A DNA stretch of 47,443 bases from Diacronema lutheri (GCA_019448385.1 JAGTXO010000095.1:1-47443), one strand, 5' to 3'. Numbered from the stretch's first letter, positions 8,696-18,809 are shown. Made by a program: numbers and translations. The notes: generated by a model not told the origin, from the letters alone.

Positions 8696-11600
8696 ATGCA
8701 GGGCGCCGCGGGCGGCGCCGTCGTGCGCGTGCCGTGCCCTGCGCCGCACGCGCACCCGCCGAGCATGCCCGCGGGCAGCTCGGCCGGCAGGCCGGTCGCG
8801 CGGCCGGCCGCGGCCGGCGCTGCGCTGGCCGCGGCCGACGCCGCGGCGCGCGCCGATTCGGCGGAGCACCGGCTTGCGGCGGGCGCGCACGAGCTCAGCG
8901 GTGTGCTGCGCCGCGCCAAAGAGGGGCCGCGTGGCGCGTCCACGCGCGGCGTGGCGGCTGCGGTCGGCGGCGCGGCCGACGTCTTCGGTGCGGCGCCGGC
9001 CGACCGCGAGCCGCCCACGCCGCGCGGCGCGCACGACGGGGCTGAGGCGCGCTCGCTGCGCGACATCCTAGCCACCGCGCGCCTCGTCGACGACGCGGCT
9101 CGGCGCAACCACGTGGCATGCGCCGAGCCGACGCGCGCCGCGGCCGCCGCACTCGGCGACGGCGCCGTGCCGCACGTGCGCGCCGCGCCGCGCGGCCTTG
9201 CGGCGTGCCGCGAGGTCGGGCGCTGCTCGGCGGCGGCGCACCGCGGGCACGACGGCCAACGCGGCGCGCGCGGCATACGCGCCGGCGCCGCCGTGGCACG
9301 CGCCGCCGGCGACGCGCCGACCGGCGCCGCGTCGCTGGGCGACGGCACAGCCGACGACGACACGGCCGCCGTCGCTGCCGCGCGCACCCACTGCCGCCGC
9401 GCCTCGGCGCGGCGCGCGCTGCGCGAGCTGCGCGCGCGCGCGCGCCGCGCGGCCGCCGCGCGCCGCGCCGACGCGCGCGCGCGGCGCGCGGCGCGCGCGG
9501 CGGCGTTGGCGGCCGCGCGCGTCGCGCTGCGTGCGCTGCGCGCGGCCGCGCGCGCGCGCCGCGCCACCGCGCGCGACGAGCTCGTCGGCGCGCTCGCGCT
9601 GCTCGCGCGCGCGGGCGCCGGCGGCGCGGCGCGCGCCGCGCGCGTGGCGCGCGCGCTGCGTGGCTGGATGCACGTCGCGCGCGGCGCGGCGAGAGAGCGT
9701 GCGCGGTGCGCGGCGCGCGCGGCGCTCGGCAGGTGGCGCGGCGGCGCGGCGCGCCTCGGCGCGGCCGCCGAGCTCGCGCGTCGCCGCGCTGCCGCAGCCG
9801 CCAGCGGCGCGCGCGCTCTCGCGCGCTGGCGGCGCGCGGCAGCCGCGGCCACACGCGCCAACGGCATCGCCGGGGCGGGCGGCGGCGGCTCGGCGCTGCG
9901 CCGCCACCGTGCGCTCGACCGGTGGCGCGCGGCCGCACGCGCGCCAGCGGCCGCCGCGCGGCCGCGCGCGCGCGTGCGCGCGGCCGCGGCGGCGGCCGCG
10001 CTCGGCGCATGGCGCGCGCGCGGCGCGGCCGCTGGCGCGCGCGCGGCCGCGCGCGTGGCCGCGACCGTCGCGCGGGGCGCGCGCGCGCGCGCGCGCGCGC
10101 TCGGCGCGCTCGGCGCGGCGGCCGCGCTGGCGCTCGGCGCGCGGCTCGGCGCGCAATTGCGCGCGGCGCGCGGCGCGCGGCGGTCGCTTCGCCGCTGGCG
10201 GTGGGCGGCGGCCGCCGCGCGCGCAGCGCGGCGCGAGCGCGCGCGCGCGCGGCGCGCTGCCGACGCGCGCGGCCTCCGCCGCGCGCTCGACGCGTGGCGG
10301 CGCGGCGGCGCGGCTGCGGCGGCGTGCGCGGCGGCCGCGCGCTCGCGCCGCGCGGCCGCGGCGCACGCCGCGCGCGCCGCGCGCCGCGCGCTCGGCGCGT
10401 GGCGCGGCGCGGCGCGCAGCGGCCATCGCCGCGCAGCGCGCGCGCGCGTGCGCGCGGCCGCGCTGCGCGGCGCGCTGCGCGCGTGGGCGGTACGCGGCGG
10501 CGCGCGGCTCGGCGCGGCGCGCGCGCGCGCCGCGGCGACCGTCGCGGCCGCGTCGGGCGCGCGCGCGCGCGCGCTGCGCGCGTGGGCGGCGCGCGGCGCC
10601 GCGCGCGCTGCGCGCCGGCGGCAGCGGCTTGCGGCCGGGCTGGCGCGCTGGTGGCGCGGCCGCGCGGCGTGTAAGGTGTCTGCAGCTCGCGCCGCCTTGC
10701 TCGGCGCGGCCAGCGCGAGCGGCGCCGCGCGCCGCGGCCGCGCCGCGGCGGCGGCCGCGCTTCGTCTGCTCTACGCGCGCGCGGCGGGCGTCGCGCTCGG
10801 CGCGGCCGCGGCGCTGCTCGCGCGGCGCGCGGCCGCACGGCGCGCGGCCGCGCGCTGGCGCGCGCGTGCCGCCCGCCGTCGGCGCCGCCGCCTCGCCGCC
10901 GCCGCGCGCGCCGTGCGCGACGCGTGCGCGGCCGCGCGCGCGGTGTCGGCCGCGGCCACCGCCGACGCGCTGCGCGCGCGCGCGAGCGCGCGCGCGCGCG
11001 CGGCGATGCGCGCGCTGCGATGCTGGGCGCGGCGCGGCGCGCGCGCGCGCGCGCGCCGTGCGCTCGGTGCGCACGGCGCGGCCGCGGCGCGCGCGGCGGC
11101 GCTCGGCCGCGCGTGCGTGCGCCTGGGCGCCGCCGCGCTCGCGCGGCGCGCCGGTGGCGGCGGCGGCGGCGGCAACCTCGACGCCGATGTGCGGCCGCTC
11201 GCCCGGCCGCGGCGCGCGCTCGACGCGTGGCGAGCCGCGGCGGCTGCGTGGCGCGCCACCGCGGCGATGGTCGCGGCGGCGATCGCCGTGGCGACCGCCG
11301 CCGCCGCCGCGCGCGCCGCGCGCCGCTGGCGGTCGGCGGCCGCGCGTGGCGCGCGCGCGCGGTCGGCGGCGCGGCGCGCGGCGCGCGGCGCGCGGCGGCG
11401 CGCCCTCGCGCGCTGGCGCGAGGCCACGCTACCGCCGAGCGTCGCCGCGGACTCGCGCACCCCGTCGACCGCCGCCGCGCTCCGCGTCGGCGCGGCCGCG
11501 CGCCAATGGCGCGCCGCCGCGCGCGCGGCCGCCGCCACGGCGGCCACGGCGCGCGCGGCGCGATGCGCGCGCCGCCGGCGTGCGCTGGCGGCTTGGGCGG

Positions 11601-13825
11601 GCGCGAGCGCGGCCGTGGCCGTCGCGCGCGCGGCCGACGCCGTCGGCGCGGCGGCGCTGCGGCTCGGCCGGCGCGCGCTCGCGCGCGCGGCGCGCGCGCT
11701 GCGCGCGCGCGCGCACGCCGCCGGCGCGCGGCGCGCGCGGCGCGCCGTCGCGGCCGCGCGGTCCGGCCGTGCCGCGCTCGGCGCGTGGCGGCGGTCGGCC
11801 GCGCGGCGCAGCGCGGCGCGCCGCGCGCTGCTCGCCGCGCTGCTCGCCGCGCGCGGCCGCGGCGCGCTCGCCGCGTGGCGGCGCAGCCGCCGGCGCGCGC
11901 GCGCGGCGGGCGCGCGCGCGCGCGCCGTCGCGCTGGCGCGCGGCGGCGCGCGCGCCGCGCGCGCCACGCGCGCGCTGCGCGGCTGGAGCGAGGCCGCGCG
12001 ACGCGGGCGGTCGGCGGCGTTCGCGCGCACCGTCGTCGCCGCCGCGCGCACCGCGCGCGCGCTCGCGCGGTGGGCGCTCGGCGCGCGGCGCGCGCGCGCC
12101 GCGCGCACGCCCGCGCACGCCGCGCGCGCCGCGCGCGCCGCGCGCGCCGCGCGCCGAGCGGCCGCGCGCGCGCTCGGCCGATGGGCGGCCGGCGCGGATG
12201 TTTGCGCGTGCGAGCGCGCCGGCCGCGCGCTCGGTTGCGCGCGCGCGCTCGGCGCGCTGCGCGCCGCCACGGCCGCCGTCAGCGCCGCGCGCAGCGCGCG
12301 CGCCGCGCTCGCTCGCCGCGCCGAGCTTGCGCGCGCCGGGCGTGCCGCGCGCGCGCTCGTCGCGCACGCCGCAGCGGCCGCGCTCGGCGCGCGCGCCGCG
12401 CGCGCTGCGCGCGGCCGCGCGCTGCGCCGCGCGGCGCGTCGGCTCGCCGCCCATGCTTCGCGCGCGGCGCGCGCCGCCGCCGGCGCGCGCGCCGTCGCGG
12501 CCGGCGCGCTCGCGCGCTGGCGGTGCGCGCCGCGCGGCGTTGCGCGCGCCGCCGCCGCGGCGGCGCGGCGGCGCGCGCGCGCGCTCCGGGCGCTCGGCGC
12601 GGCGTGCCGCGTTACGGCGCGCGAGGCGCGGTCGCACGCGCTGCTCGGCGCGCGTGCGGCGCTCGTGTCGCGCGCGCGCGCGCTGCTTTGCGCGGCGGCC
12701 GCGCTGCGCGGCGCGGCGCGATTCGGGCGTGCGCGCGCCGCCGTCGGCGTGCGCACCGCCGCCGCGCGCGTCCGCCGCGCGTTCGACGCGTCGGCGCGGC
12801 TGCGCGCGGCGCGCGACGCGCTCGCCCGAGCCGCGCGCTCGGCGCGCGCGGCGGCGGTGCGGCGCGGCTGGCGGCGCGCGCTGCGCGCGGCGGTGTTGGA
12901 CGGCGCACGGCGCGCGCGCGTCGCGCGGCTCGGCGCGGCCGCACGCGCGCACGCGCTGCGCGGCGCGCTGCACGCGCTGCGCGGCGGCGCCGAGCGCGCG
13001 GCGGCTGCAGACGCCGCCACCGCGCGCGCGTGCCGCGCCGTGGCGGCCTGGCGTGGCGCGTGCGCGCGGCGCGCGGCGCGCACGCTCGCGCGCGCGGCTT
13101 CTCTCGTCGCGCGCGCGCGCGCGGAGGCGCGACGTGGGGCGCGCGCATGGCGCGGCGCCACGCACGTTGCGCGCGGCCGCGCGTGCGCCGTAGCGCGCGC
13201 AGTCGCGCGCGAGCGCTCGCGCGCGCTCGGCCGCGCGTTCAACGCGTGCGCGACGGTGGCGGCGCAACGCGCGGCGGCGGTGCGCGCGGGCGCGCACTTC
13301 GCGCTGCGCTGCCGCCGCGCCGCGGCGCTCGCCGCCTGGGCGGCCGGCGCGTGGCGCGAGCGCGCGCGGCGTGCCGCTGCCGTGCGCACGCCGCCCGCTG
13401 CGCGCGCGCGCCGCCTCGCCGCCGCGCTGCGCGGCTGGGAGGCGCTTGCGTGGCGGCGCGGCGCGCTCGCCGACGCCGTCCGCCTCGCGCGGCGCGCGCA
13501 GCCCGCGCGGCGCGGCGCGCTGGGCGCCGCTGCGCACGCGCCGCGCGCGGCGCCAACGGTTGCGCTGTGCGCCGACGGGGACGACGCGGTATCGCCGGCG
13601 GCGGGGCGCGCGCCGCTCGGCGCATGGCCTGCGTCGCAGAGCTGTGGGCAGCTGCCGCCGCCACCGCGCGTGCGCGCGCGCGTGCCCGTCGCCGCAACCG
13701 CCGCCGCTGCGCCTGGCAAGCCGTCGGCGCCGCCAAGCGCGGCGGCGACTGTGCTCCTCGGCCACGTGCGCTGGTGCTGCTCGCCGCCGCGGGCGCGCAC
13801 GTCACGCGCCGGTGGTGCCGCGTGA
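8696..13825 (+). CDS. Giant Ala/Arg-rich protein with Sfi1-like centrin-binding repeats
   Basis: A single 1,709-residue open frame. The start at 8,696 is the first in-frame Met after the divergent promoter. After about 200 residues of mixed sequence, most of the protein repeats the pattern A-L-x-x-W-R (RALRGWM, ALGRWRG, ALARWRR, ALDRWRA, ALGAWRA) with Trp every 23-35 residues and Ala/Arg helices between. About 30 such Trp sites occur. This matches the Sfi1 repeat, whose L-x-x-W-[KR] core binds centrin along a continuous helix in spindle-pole and basal-body fibres. A role in a centrin fibre or basal body is therefore inferred. The composition is extreme: nearly all codons are GCN or CGN. The opposite strand shows equally long Ala/Arg frames as mirror artefacts, but only this strand keeps the periodic L-x-x-W-R core. 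Introns cannot be excluded. Confidence 0.75.
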   Translation: MQGAAGGAVVRVPCPAPHAHPPSMPAGSSAGRPVARPAAAGAALAAADAAARADSAEHRLAAGAHELSGVLRRAKEGPRGASTRGVAAAVGGAADVFGAAPADREPPTPRGAHDGAEARSLRDILATARLVDDAARRNHVACAEPTRAAAAALGDGAVPHVRAAPRGLAACREVGRCSAAAHRGHDGQRGARGIRAGAAVARAAGDAPTGAASLGDGTADDDTAAVAAARTHCRRASARRALRELRARARRAAAARRADARARRAARAAALAAARVALRALRAAARARRATARDELVGALALLARAGAGGAARAARVARALRGWMHVARGAARERARCAARAALGRWRGGAARLGAAAELARRRAAAAASGARALARWRRAAAAATRANGIAGAGGGGSALRRHRALDRWRAAARAPAAAARPRARVRAAAAAAALGAWRARGAAAGARAAARVAATVARGARARARALGALGAAAALALGARLGAQLRAARGARRSLRRWRWAAAAARAARRERARARRAADARGLRRALDAWRRGGAAAAACAAAARSRRAAAAHAARAARRALGAWRGAARSGHRRAARARVRAAALRGALRAWAVRGGARLGAARARAAATVAAASGARARALRAWAARGAARAARRRQRLAAGLARWWRGRAACKVSAARAALLGAASASGAARRGRAAAAAALRLLYARAAGVALGAAAALLARRAAARRAAARWRARAARRRRRRLAAAARAVRDACAAARAVSAAATADALRARASARARAAMRALRCWARRGARARARRALGAHGAAAARAAALGRACVRLGAAALARRAGGGGGGGNLDADVRPLARPRRALDAWRAAAAAWRATAAMVAAAIAVATAAAAARAARRWRSAAARGARARSAARRAARGARRRALARWREATLPPSVAADSRTPSTAAALRVGAAARQWRAAARAAAATAATARAARCARRRRALAAWAGASAAVAVARAADAVGAAALRLGRRALARAARALRARAHAAGARRARRAVAAARSGRAALGAWRRSAARRSAARRALLAALLAARGRGALAAWRRSRRRARAAGARARAVALARGGARAARATRALRGWSEAARRGRSAAFARTVVAAARTARALARWALGARRARAARTPAHAARAARAARAARRAAARALGRWAAGADVCACERAGRALGCARALGALRAATAAVSAARSARAALARRAELARAGRAARALVAHAAAAALGARAARAARGRALRRAARRLAAHASRAARAAAGARAVAAGALARWRCAPRGVARAAAAAARRRARALRALGAACRVTAREARSHALLGARAALVSRARALLCAAAALRGAARFGRARAAVGVRTAAARVRRAFDASARLRAARDALARAARSARAAAVRRGWRRALRAAVLDGARRARVARLGAAARAHALRGALHALRGGAERAAAADAATARACRAVAAWRGACARRAARTLARAASLVARARAEARRGARAWRGATHVARGRACAVARAVARERSRALGRAFNACATVAAQRAAAVRAGAHFALRCRRAAALAAWAAGAWRERARRAAAVRTPPAARARRLAAALRGWEALAWRRGALADAVRLARRAQPARRGALGAAAHAPRAAPTVALCADGDDAVSPAAGRAPLGAWPASQSCGQLPPPPRVRARVPVAATAAAAPGKPSAPPSAAATVLLGHVRWCCSPPRARTSRAGGAA

Positions 13826-14490
13826 GTCGTGTAGTCCTTGCCAAGCCTGTGTGCATGCATCGCGCTCAGAGCGGCACTGCATGGACCCTTCAACGGAGAG
13901 CGCGTTCACCCGGCAAGACGTTGGTGGTGGTGTCACGCCATCCGACTCAAGCCTATTCACGTGGGTCCGCCCGTGCTGCATGCGCTGCTGCACCGTTCAT
14001 GCGGACACAGCCGCGCCTAGATTCTACGCGTGGCAATGCGGACCAGCCCGCAACGAAGGACGCTGATTGCTACAGCTACCTCCCGGCTCCCGCGTGGTGC
14101 ACTCTGGTGCACATGGGGCAAATTGCGCGCCAGTGTGGACAGTGCCACGCACGACGACCCCTCGCAGCAGCGCCAAGTCGCGCGCTTCTTTGCGTGCACC
14201 ACCCAGTAGCGCGAGGAGATGTCTGCATTTTCCGTCATTCCACAGCCGATGCAGCTGCGACCCAGTAGCTACGACGCCAGGAGATGTACGCATTTCCTCG
14301 CGCACCGCAGATTGGTGCGGAACGCGCGCTCGAGCGAATCGGCTTGCCGACGGCTTGGCGCCTTTTCGCATCACTTTTTGAGCACATTTTTCCCTCGGTC
14401 TCGGCGAGTACCAACGGTGGATCTTTAAACACACCCCGCATATCTGGACGGGCGTCTAATCACCGCCGATTACAAATTTCGCACATCCAC
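13826..14490. other. Intergenic region, lower GC
   Basis: Between the Sfi1-like gene and the first TIR-like gene. GC falls sharply relative to both neighbours. It holds an imperfect direct repeat (ACCCAGTAGC followed by AGGAGATGT, at about 14,202-14,223 and 14,260-14,287) and a segment at 14,297-14,340 that resembles 16,588-16,650 upstream of the second TIR-like copy, so it is probably promoter sequence carried along in the duplication. No gene seen. Confidence 0.5.
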
Positions 14491-16458
14491 ATGACGCGAG
14501 TGCTGCCCGACGGCCTCCCGCCGAGCGCGCGCATGCGCCGCGCGGAGCGGCGCGCCGACGCCGCCGCCGAGCGCGTGGCGCGTGGCAGTGGCCTGCGACC
14601 GAGCACCGTCGCGGACATGCGCGACTTCCTGCTCGGCGCGCGCGCACAGGGCCGCGCGCTCCAGCTCCGGACGCAGCTGCCGCCGCTCGCGCTCGCGCTC
14701 GCGTGCTTCTCGGCGAGCATTGGCGTTGCCTCCACGCTCGCGCGGTCGCCGGCGTCCGAGACGGCTGCCATCGTACTGTACGTTGCGAGCGTGTGGGTGC
14801 TGCTCTTCTCGCCGCAGCCGTCGCGGCGCGCGGAGGTGGTCGCGTGCACGGCGTGGATCGTGTTCGCAGCGGCGTGCGGCTGCGCGATGACCGCGCGCCG
14901 GCTGCCCCTCAGCATCGGCCTGGTCGTCAAGCCGTGCGCAGAGCTCGACACGTGCTGCGGCCTCGTTGAGGTTGTGCGCAACGCCGAGCTGCTGGCCGGC
15001 GACGCGCCATGCTGGTTTCTCGCGTGGCACCTCACATGGCGCCTTGCGTTTCGCGCCGTTTGCGTGGTCCCGCTCGCCGCGTATGTGAGCGCCTCGCTCT
15101 TGCACTTCCTGCTCGCAGCTCGCGCTTCGAAGGCTCGCGTGCCGCGCGCGCTGCTCGACACGGTCTGGTCGACGCTGGGCGTGACCACGTGCTGCCTCGC
15201 GGTGGGCGAGCTCGGCTCCGCGCTGGCGATGGTTGCGGCCGGGGTCCTGCGCGCCAATGTGCTCGAGTTTGTTCTTGTGTGCGTCCGCGCCGTTGCTTTC
15301 GCTGGAATGGCGGCGTTCACGTGGGTGCGGGACGTGCGTGAGGTCGTGCACGGCTGGCTCGCCAGCCGAGGCGAGGGCGTGAGCACGGCGGTCGGCATCG
15401 CCACGCTCATCGGCTCGAGCCCGATTGACCACATGCAGTCCAAGGCGCTGTCGACGCTGCGCTCGGTGCGCATGGACCTGCTGCGCGAGAGCGACGTGGC
15501 GTCCAACGCGGCCGACCCCACTTTGCGCGCCCTCTCCCAGCCGGCAAAGTTTGGCGAGATTGACGGTGAGGCGCGCACACGGCGCGGCCCGCACGTCGCG
15601 AGCGCGCGCGCGTCGTGCGCGCGTGTTCCGTCTAGCGTCGCCGCGCGCGCGGGTTGGGGCCGTTGCCTCATAAGCTCGCCTCTTGCGCCACGCCGCGGCC
15701 CCGCGGCGCACGCAGCCTTCATCTCGCACAGCTGGCGGTCCGACGGGGCGGCCAAGTGGGTGCTGCTGCAGGCGTACCGCGAGGAGTTCAAGCGCGGCTC
15801 GGGCGGGCGCGAGCCGACCATCTGGCTCGACAAGGCGTGCCTCTCGCCGGACGATCTCGACACGCAGCTCGCGCTGCTGCCCGTGTTCGTTGCGAGCTGC
15901 AAGTCGTTCGTCGTCGTCCTGATGCCGAGCTACCTCGAGCGGCTGTGGTGCGTCGTCGAGCTCTTCGTGTGGATGCACGTGGGCGACCCGCAGGCGACGG
16001 TGCTGCTGTGCGCGGGATGGCCGCGCGCGGCCGCGGAGGCCGACGCGTCGCCACCCTCAAACGGCGCTGCCAAGCATGCGCGGGCGACCGAGCGGCGGCT
16101 CGACGCGGAGCAGCGCGCCTTCACGCGCGCGGCTGCCGGGGTCACTTCGTTTCGCGTGGAGCAGGCGGAGTGCAACGGCTGGCGCACGGCCGAGCGGCTC
16201 CTCTCGGTGATCGACATTGGCTTTGGCGGCCTCGCGGCGTTCGACGCGGTCGTGCGCGCCATGCTGCGCGAGCGGCTGGACGCATCGGCGCAGCGGCTCA
16301 AGCAGCAGCTGCGCCGCGCCCGCCCGTCGACCGAGAAGCTGACGAGGAGCTTCAGCTGGAGCGGGCGCCTGCCCGCACTCCCGTCGCGATCGCCGCCCGC
16401 GATGCGGCACTGCACGGGAAGCTCCTCTAGCGGAGAGCTGCCGACGCTTTGCGATTAA
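14491..16458 (+). CDS. Multi-TM protein with C-terminal TIR-like domain, copy 1
   Basis: The start is set at MTRVLPDGLPPSARM because the second copy begins at the equivalent Met and the sequences diverge upstream. An intron at 15,566-15,715 (150 bp, stop-free) joins EID to AFISHSW in phase, giving about 605 residues. The N-terminal half has about six hydrophobic helices (LALALACFSASIGVAST, AIVLYVASVWVLLF, AWIVFAAACGCAM, VCVVPLAAYVSASLLHF and two more). The C-terminal half is TIR-like: AFISHSWRSD, IWLDKACLSPDDL, LLPVFVASCKSFVVVL, and RLWCVVELFVW near its end. This family is expanded in several algae. Signalling, or NAD-processing as in some TIR enzymes, is possible, but no catalytic Glu was confidently assigned. 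It lies 326 bp before its duplicate. Confidence 0.8.
   Translation: MTRVLPDGLPPSARMRRAERRADAAAERVARGSGLRPSTVADMRDFLLGARAQGRALQLRTQLPPLALALACFSASIGVASTLARSPASETAAIVLYVASVWVLLFSPQPSRRAEVVACTAWIVFAAACGCAMTARRLPLSIGLVVKPCAELDTCCGLVEVVRNAELLAGDAPCWFLAWHLTWRLAFRAVCVVPLAAYVSASLLHFLLAARASKARVPRALLDTVWSTLGVTTCCLAVGELGSALAMVAAGVLRANVLEFVLVCVRAVAFAGMAAFTWVRDVREVVHGWLASRGEGVSTAVGIATLIGSSPIDHMQSKALSTLRSVRMDLLRESDVASNAADPTLRALSQPAKFGEIDGEARTRRGPHVASARASCARVPSSVAARAGWGRCLISSPLAPRRGPAAHAAFISHSWRSDGAAKWVLLQAYREEFKRGSGGREPTIWLDKACLSPDDLDTQLALLPVFVASCKSFVVVLMPSYLERLWCVVELFVWMHVGDPQATVLLCAGWPRAAAEADASPPSNGAAKHARATERRLDAEQRAFTRAAAGVTSFRVEQAECNGWRTAERLLSVIDIGFGGLAAFDAVVRAMLRERLDASAQRLKQQLRRARPSTEKLTRSFSWSGRLPALPSRSPPAMRHCTGSSSSGELPTLCD
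15390..16136. repeat. 747-bp block identical between the TIR-like copies (copy 1)
   Basis: By direct comparison this segment is identical, base for base, to 17,684-18,430 (offset 2,294), including the 150-bp intron. Sequence on both sides differs at several percent of positions. That pattern indicates recent gene conversion, or less likely assembly collapse. Confidence 0.85.
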
Positions 16459-16784
16459 TGGGGCGAAGGCAAAATGTGCGCGCCTCGCCGGCTGTTCAGG
16501 AGACCGCGACACGAGCTGCACGCGCGCGCAAAAATCCGCTGCATTTTGACAGTGCCAGCAGCGAGTACGGAGGCGGCGCGCACGTCTTCGCGCACCGCCA
16601 GTTGACCGGCGGAACGTGCGCTCCTGCTGGCTGTGGCTCGAGCGAAATTATTGCGCATTTTCTTTCTCCTCGGATGCCGTTTCGTATTTTGCTGAAAAAC
16701 CGATCAAGAAAGGAAATCATATGTTTTAAGTTTAAACCCGCCGGCCGTGGGACAAAGAGTAGAAGATCAGGACGTCGTCCCAAT
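16459..16784. other. Spacer between tandem TIR-like genes
   Basis: 326 bp of lower-GC sequence with A/T patches (16,650-16,740). The stretch around 16,588-16,650 resembles 14,297-14,340 in front of copy 1 (GCGCACCGC, GCGGAACG, GCTCGAGCGAA), so it probably holds the duplicated promoter. No gene seen. Confidence 0.5.
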
Positions 16785-18776
16785 ATGGCGCGAGTGCTGC
16801 CCGACGGCCTCCCGCCGAGCGCGCGCATGCGCCGCGCGGAGCGGCGCGCCGACGCCGCCGCCGGGCGCGTGGCGCGCGGCAGTGGCCTACGTCCGAGCAC
16901 TGTTGCAGACATGCGCGACTTCCTGCTCGGCGCACGCGCGCAGGGCCGCGCGCTGCAGCTCCGGACGCAGCTGCCGCCTCTCGCGCTCGCGCTCGCGTGC
17001 TTCGCGGCAAGCATTGGCATCGCTTCCACGCTCGCACGGTCGCCAGCCGCCGAGACGGTGTCCATCGTACTGTACGTTGCGAGCGTGTGGGTGCTGCTCT
17101 TCTCGCCGCAGCCGTCGCGGCGCGTGGAGGTGGTCGCGTGCTCGGCGTGGATCGTGTTCGCAGCGGCGTGCGGCTGCGCAATGACCGCGCGCCAGCTGCC
17201 CCTCAGCATCGGCCTGGTCGTCAAGCCGTGCGCAGAGGTCGACACGTGCTGCGGCCTCGTCGAGATTGCGCGCCACGCCGAGCTGCTCGCCGGCGACGCG
17301 CCATGCTGGTTCCTCGGATGGCACCTCGCGTGGCGCTTTGAGTTTCGCGCCGCGTGCGTGGTCCCGCTCGCCGCCTGTGTGAGCGCCTCGCTCGTGCGCT
17401 TTCTGCTCGCAGCTCGCGCTTTAAAGGCTCGCGTGCCGCGCGCGCTGCTCGACACGGTCTGGTCGACGCTGGGCGTGACCACGTGCTGCCTTGCGGTGGG
17501 CGAGCTCGGCTCCGCGCTGGCGATGCTTGCGGCCGGGGTCCTGCGCGCCAACGTGCTCGAGTTCGCGCTGGATTGCGTCCGCGCCGTTGCTTTCGCTGGA
17601 ATGGCGGCGTTCACGTGGGTGCGGGACGTGCGTGAGGTCGTGCACGGCTGGCTCGCCAGCCGAGGCGAGGGCGTGAGCACGGTGGTCGGCATCGCCACGC
17701 TCATCGGCTCGAGCCCGATTGACCACATGCAGTCCAAGGCGCTGTCGACGCTGCGCTCGGTGCGCATGGACCTGCTGCGCGAGAGCGACGTGGCGTCCAA
17801 CGCGGCCGACCCCACTTTGCGCGCCCTCTCCCAGCCGGCAAAGTTTGGCGAGATTGACGGTGAGGCGCGCACACGGCGCGGCCCGCACGTCGCGAGCGCG
17901 CGCGCGTCGTGCGCGCGTGTTCCGTCTAGCGTCGCCGCGCGCGCGGGTTGGGGCCGTTGCCTCATAAGCTCGCCTCTTGCGCCACGCCGCGGCCCCGCGG
18001 CGCACGCAGCCTTCATCTCGCACAGCTGGCGGTCCGACGGGGCGGCCAAGTGGGTGCTGCTGCAGGCGTACCGCGAGGAGTTCAAGCGCGGCTCGGGCGG
18101 GCGCGAGCCGACCATCTGGCTCGACAAGGCGTGCCTCTCGCCGGACGATCTCGACACGCAGCTCGCGCTGCTGCCCGTGTTCGTTGCGAGCTGCAAGTCG
18201 TTCGTCGTCGTCCTGATGCCGAGCTACCTCGAGCGGCTGTGGTGCGTCGTCGAGCTCTTCGTGTGGATGCACGTGGGCGACCCGCAGGCGACGGTGCTGC
18301 TGTGCGCGGGATGGCCGCGCGCGGCCGCGGAGGCCGACGCGTCGCCACCCTCAAACGGCGCTGCCAAGCATGCGCGGGCGACCGAGCGGCGGCTCGACGC
18401 GGAGCAGCGCGCCTTCACGCGCGCGGCTGCGCGGGTCACTTCGTTTCGCGTGGAGCAGGCGGAGTGCAACGGCTGGCGCACGGCCGAGCGGCTCCTGTCG
18501 ATGATCGGCATTGGCTTCGGCGGCCTCGCGGCGTTCGATGCGGTCGTGCGCGCCATGCTGCGCGAGCGGCTGGACGCATCGGCGGAGCAGCTCGAGCACG
18601 GGATGCGCCGCGCGCGCCGCGCGTCCGAACGACTGTCGAGGACATTCAGTGGGCGCCTGCCCGCACTCCCGTCGCGTTCGCCGCCCGAGCCGGAGCTCCG
18701 CGCGCCTTGGTTTGGTCCCAGAAAATGGTGGATTACTGGATTAGCTGGATTTCCATTTCGGATTTTTCAGGTTTAA
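16785..18776 (+). CDS. Multi-TM protein with C-terminal TIR-like domain, copy 2
   Basis: Paralogue of the upstream gene in the same orientation, about 613 residues after removal of the equivalent intron at 17,860-18,009. It starts MARVLPDGLPPSARM. It has the same helices with a few substitutions (for example ASIGIAST for ASIGVAST and FRAACVVPLAACVSASL) and an identical TIR-like core through RLWCVVELFVW. Differences reappear after 18,431, and the last about 30 residues are unrelated in sequence (ending PFRIFQV rather than SSGELPTLCD), so the 3' end was remodelled after the duplication. The next gene starts only 33 bp after the stop. Function as for copy 1, unproven. Confidence 0.8.
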   Translation: MARVLPDGLPPSARMRRAERRADAAAGRVARGSGLRPSTVADMRDFLLGARAQGRALQLRTQLPPLALALACFAASIGIASTLARSPAAETVSIVLYVASVWVLLFSPQPSRRVEVVACSAWIVFAAACGCAMTARQLPLSIGLVVKPCAEVDTCCGLVEIARHAELLAGDAPCWFLGWHLAWRFEFRAACVVPLAACVSASLVRFLLAARALKARVPRALLDTVWSTLGVTTCCLAVGELGSALAMLAAGVLRANVLEFALDCVRAVAFAGMAAFTWVRDVREVVHGWLASRGEGVSTVVGIATLIGSSPIDHMQSKALSTLRSVRMDLLRESDVASNAADPTLRALSQPAKFGEIDGEARTRRGPHVASARASCARVPSSVAARAGWGRCLISSPLAPRRGPAAHAAFISHSWRSDGAAKWVLLQAYREEFKRGSGGREPTIWLDKACLSPDDLDTQLALLPVFVASCKSFVVVLMPSYLERLWCVVELFVWMHVGDPQATVLLCAGWPRAAAEADASPPSNGAAKHARATERRLDAEQRAFTRAAARVTSFRVEQAECNGWRTAERLLSMIGIGFGGLAAFDAVVRAMLRERLDASAEQLEHGMRRARRASERLSRTFSGRLPALPSRSPPEPELRAPWFGPRKWWITGLAGFPFRIFQV

Positions 18777-18809
18777 ACCGTCGCATCGCCCCAGGCAGAG
18801 TTCGGACCG

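Noticed and set aside
10771-13893. 1,040-codon Ala/Ser/Arg frame on the minus strand
   Set aside because: Antisense shadow of the Sfi1-like gene; it lacks the periodic L-x-x-W-R core and follows from the GC content.
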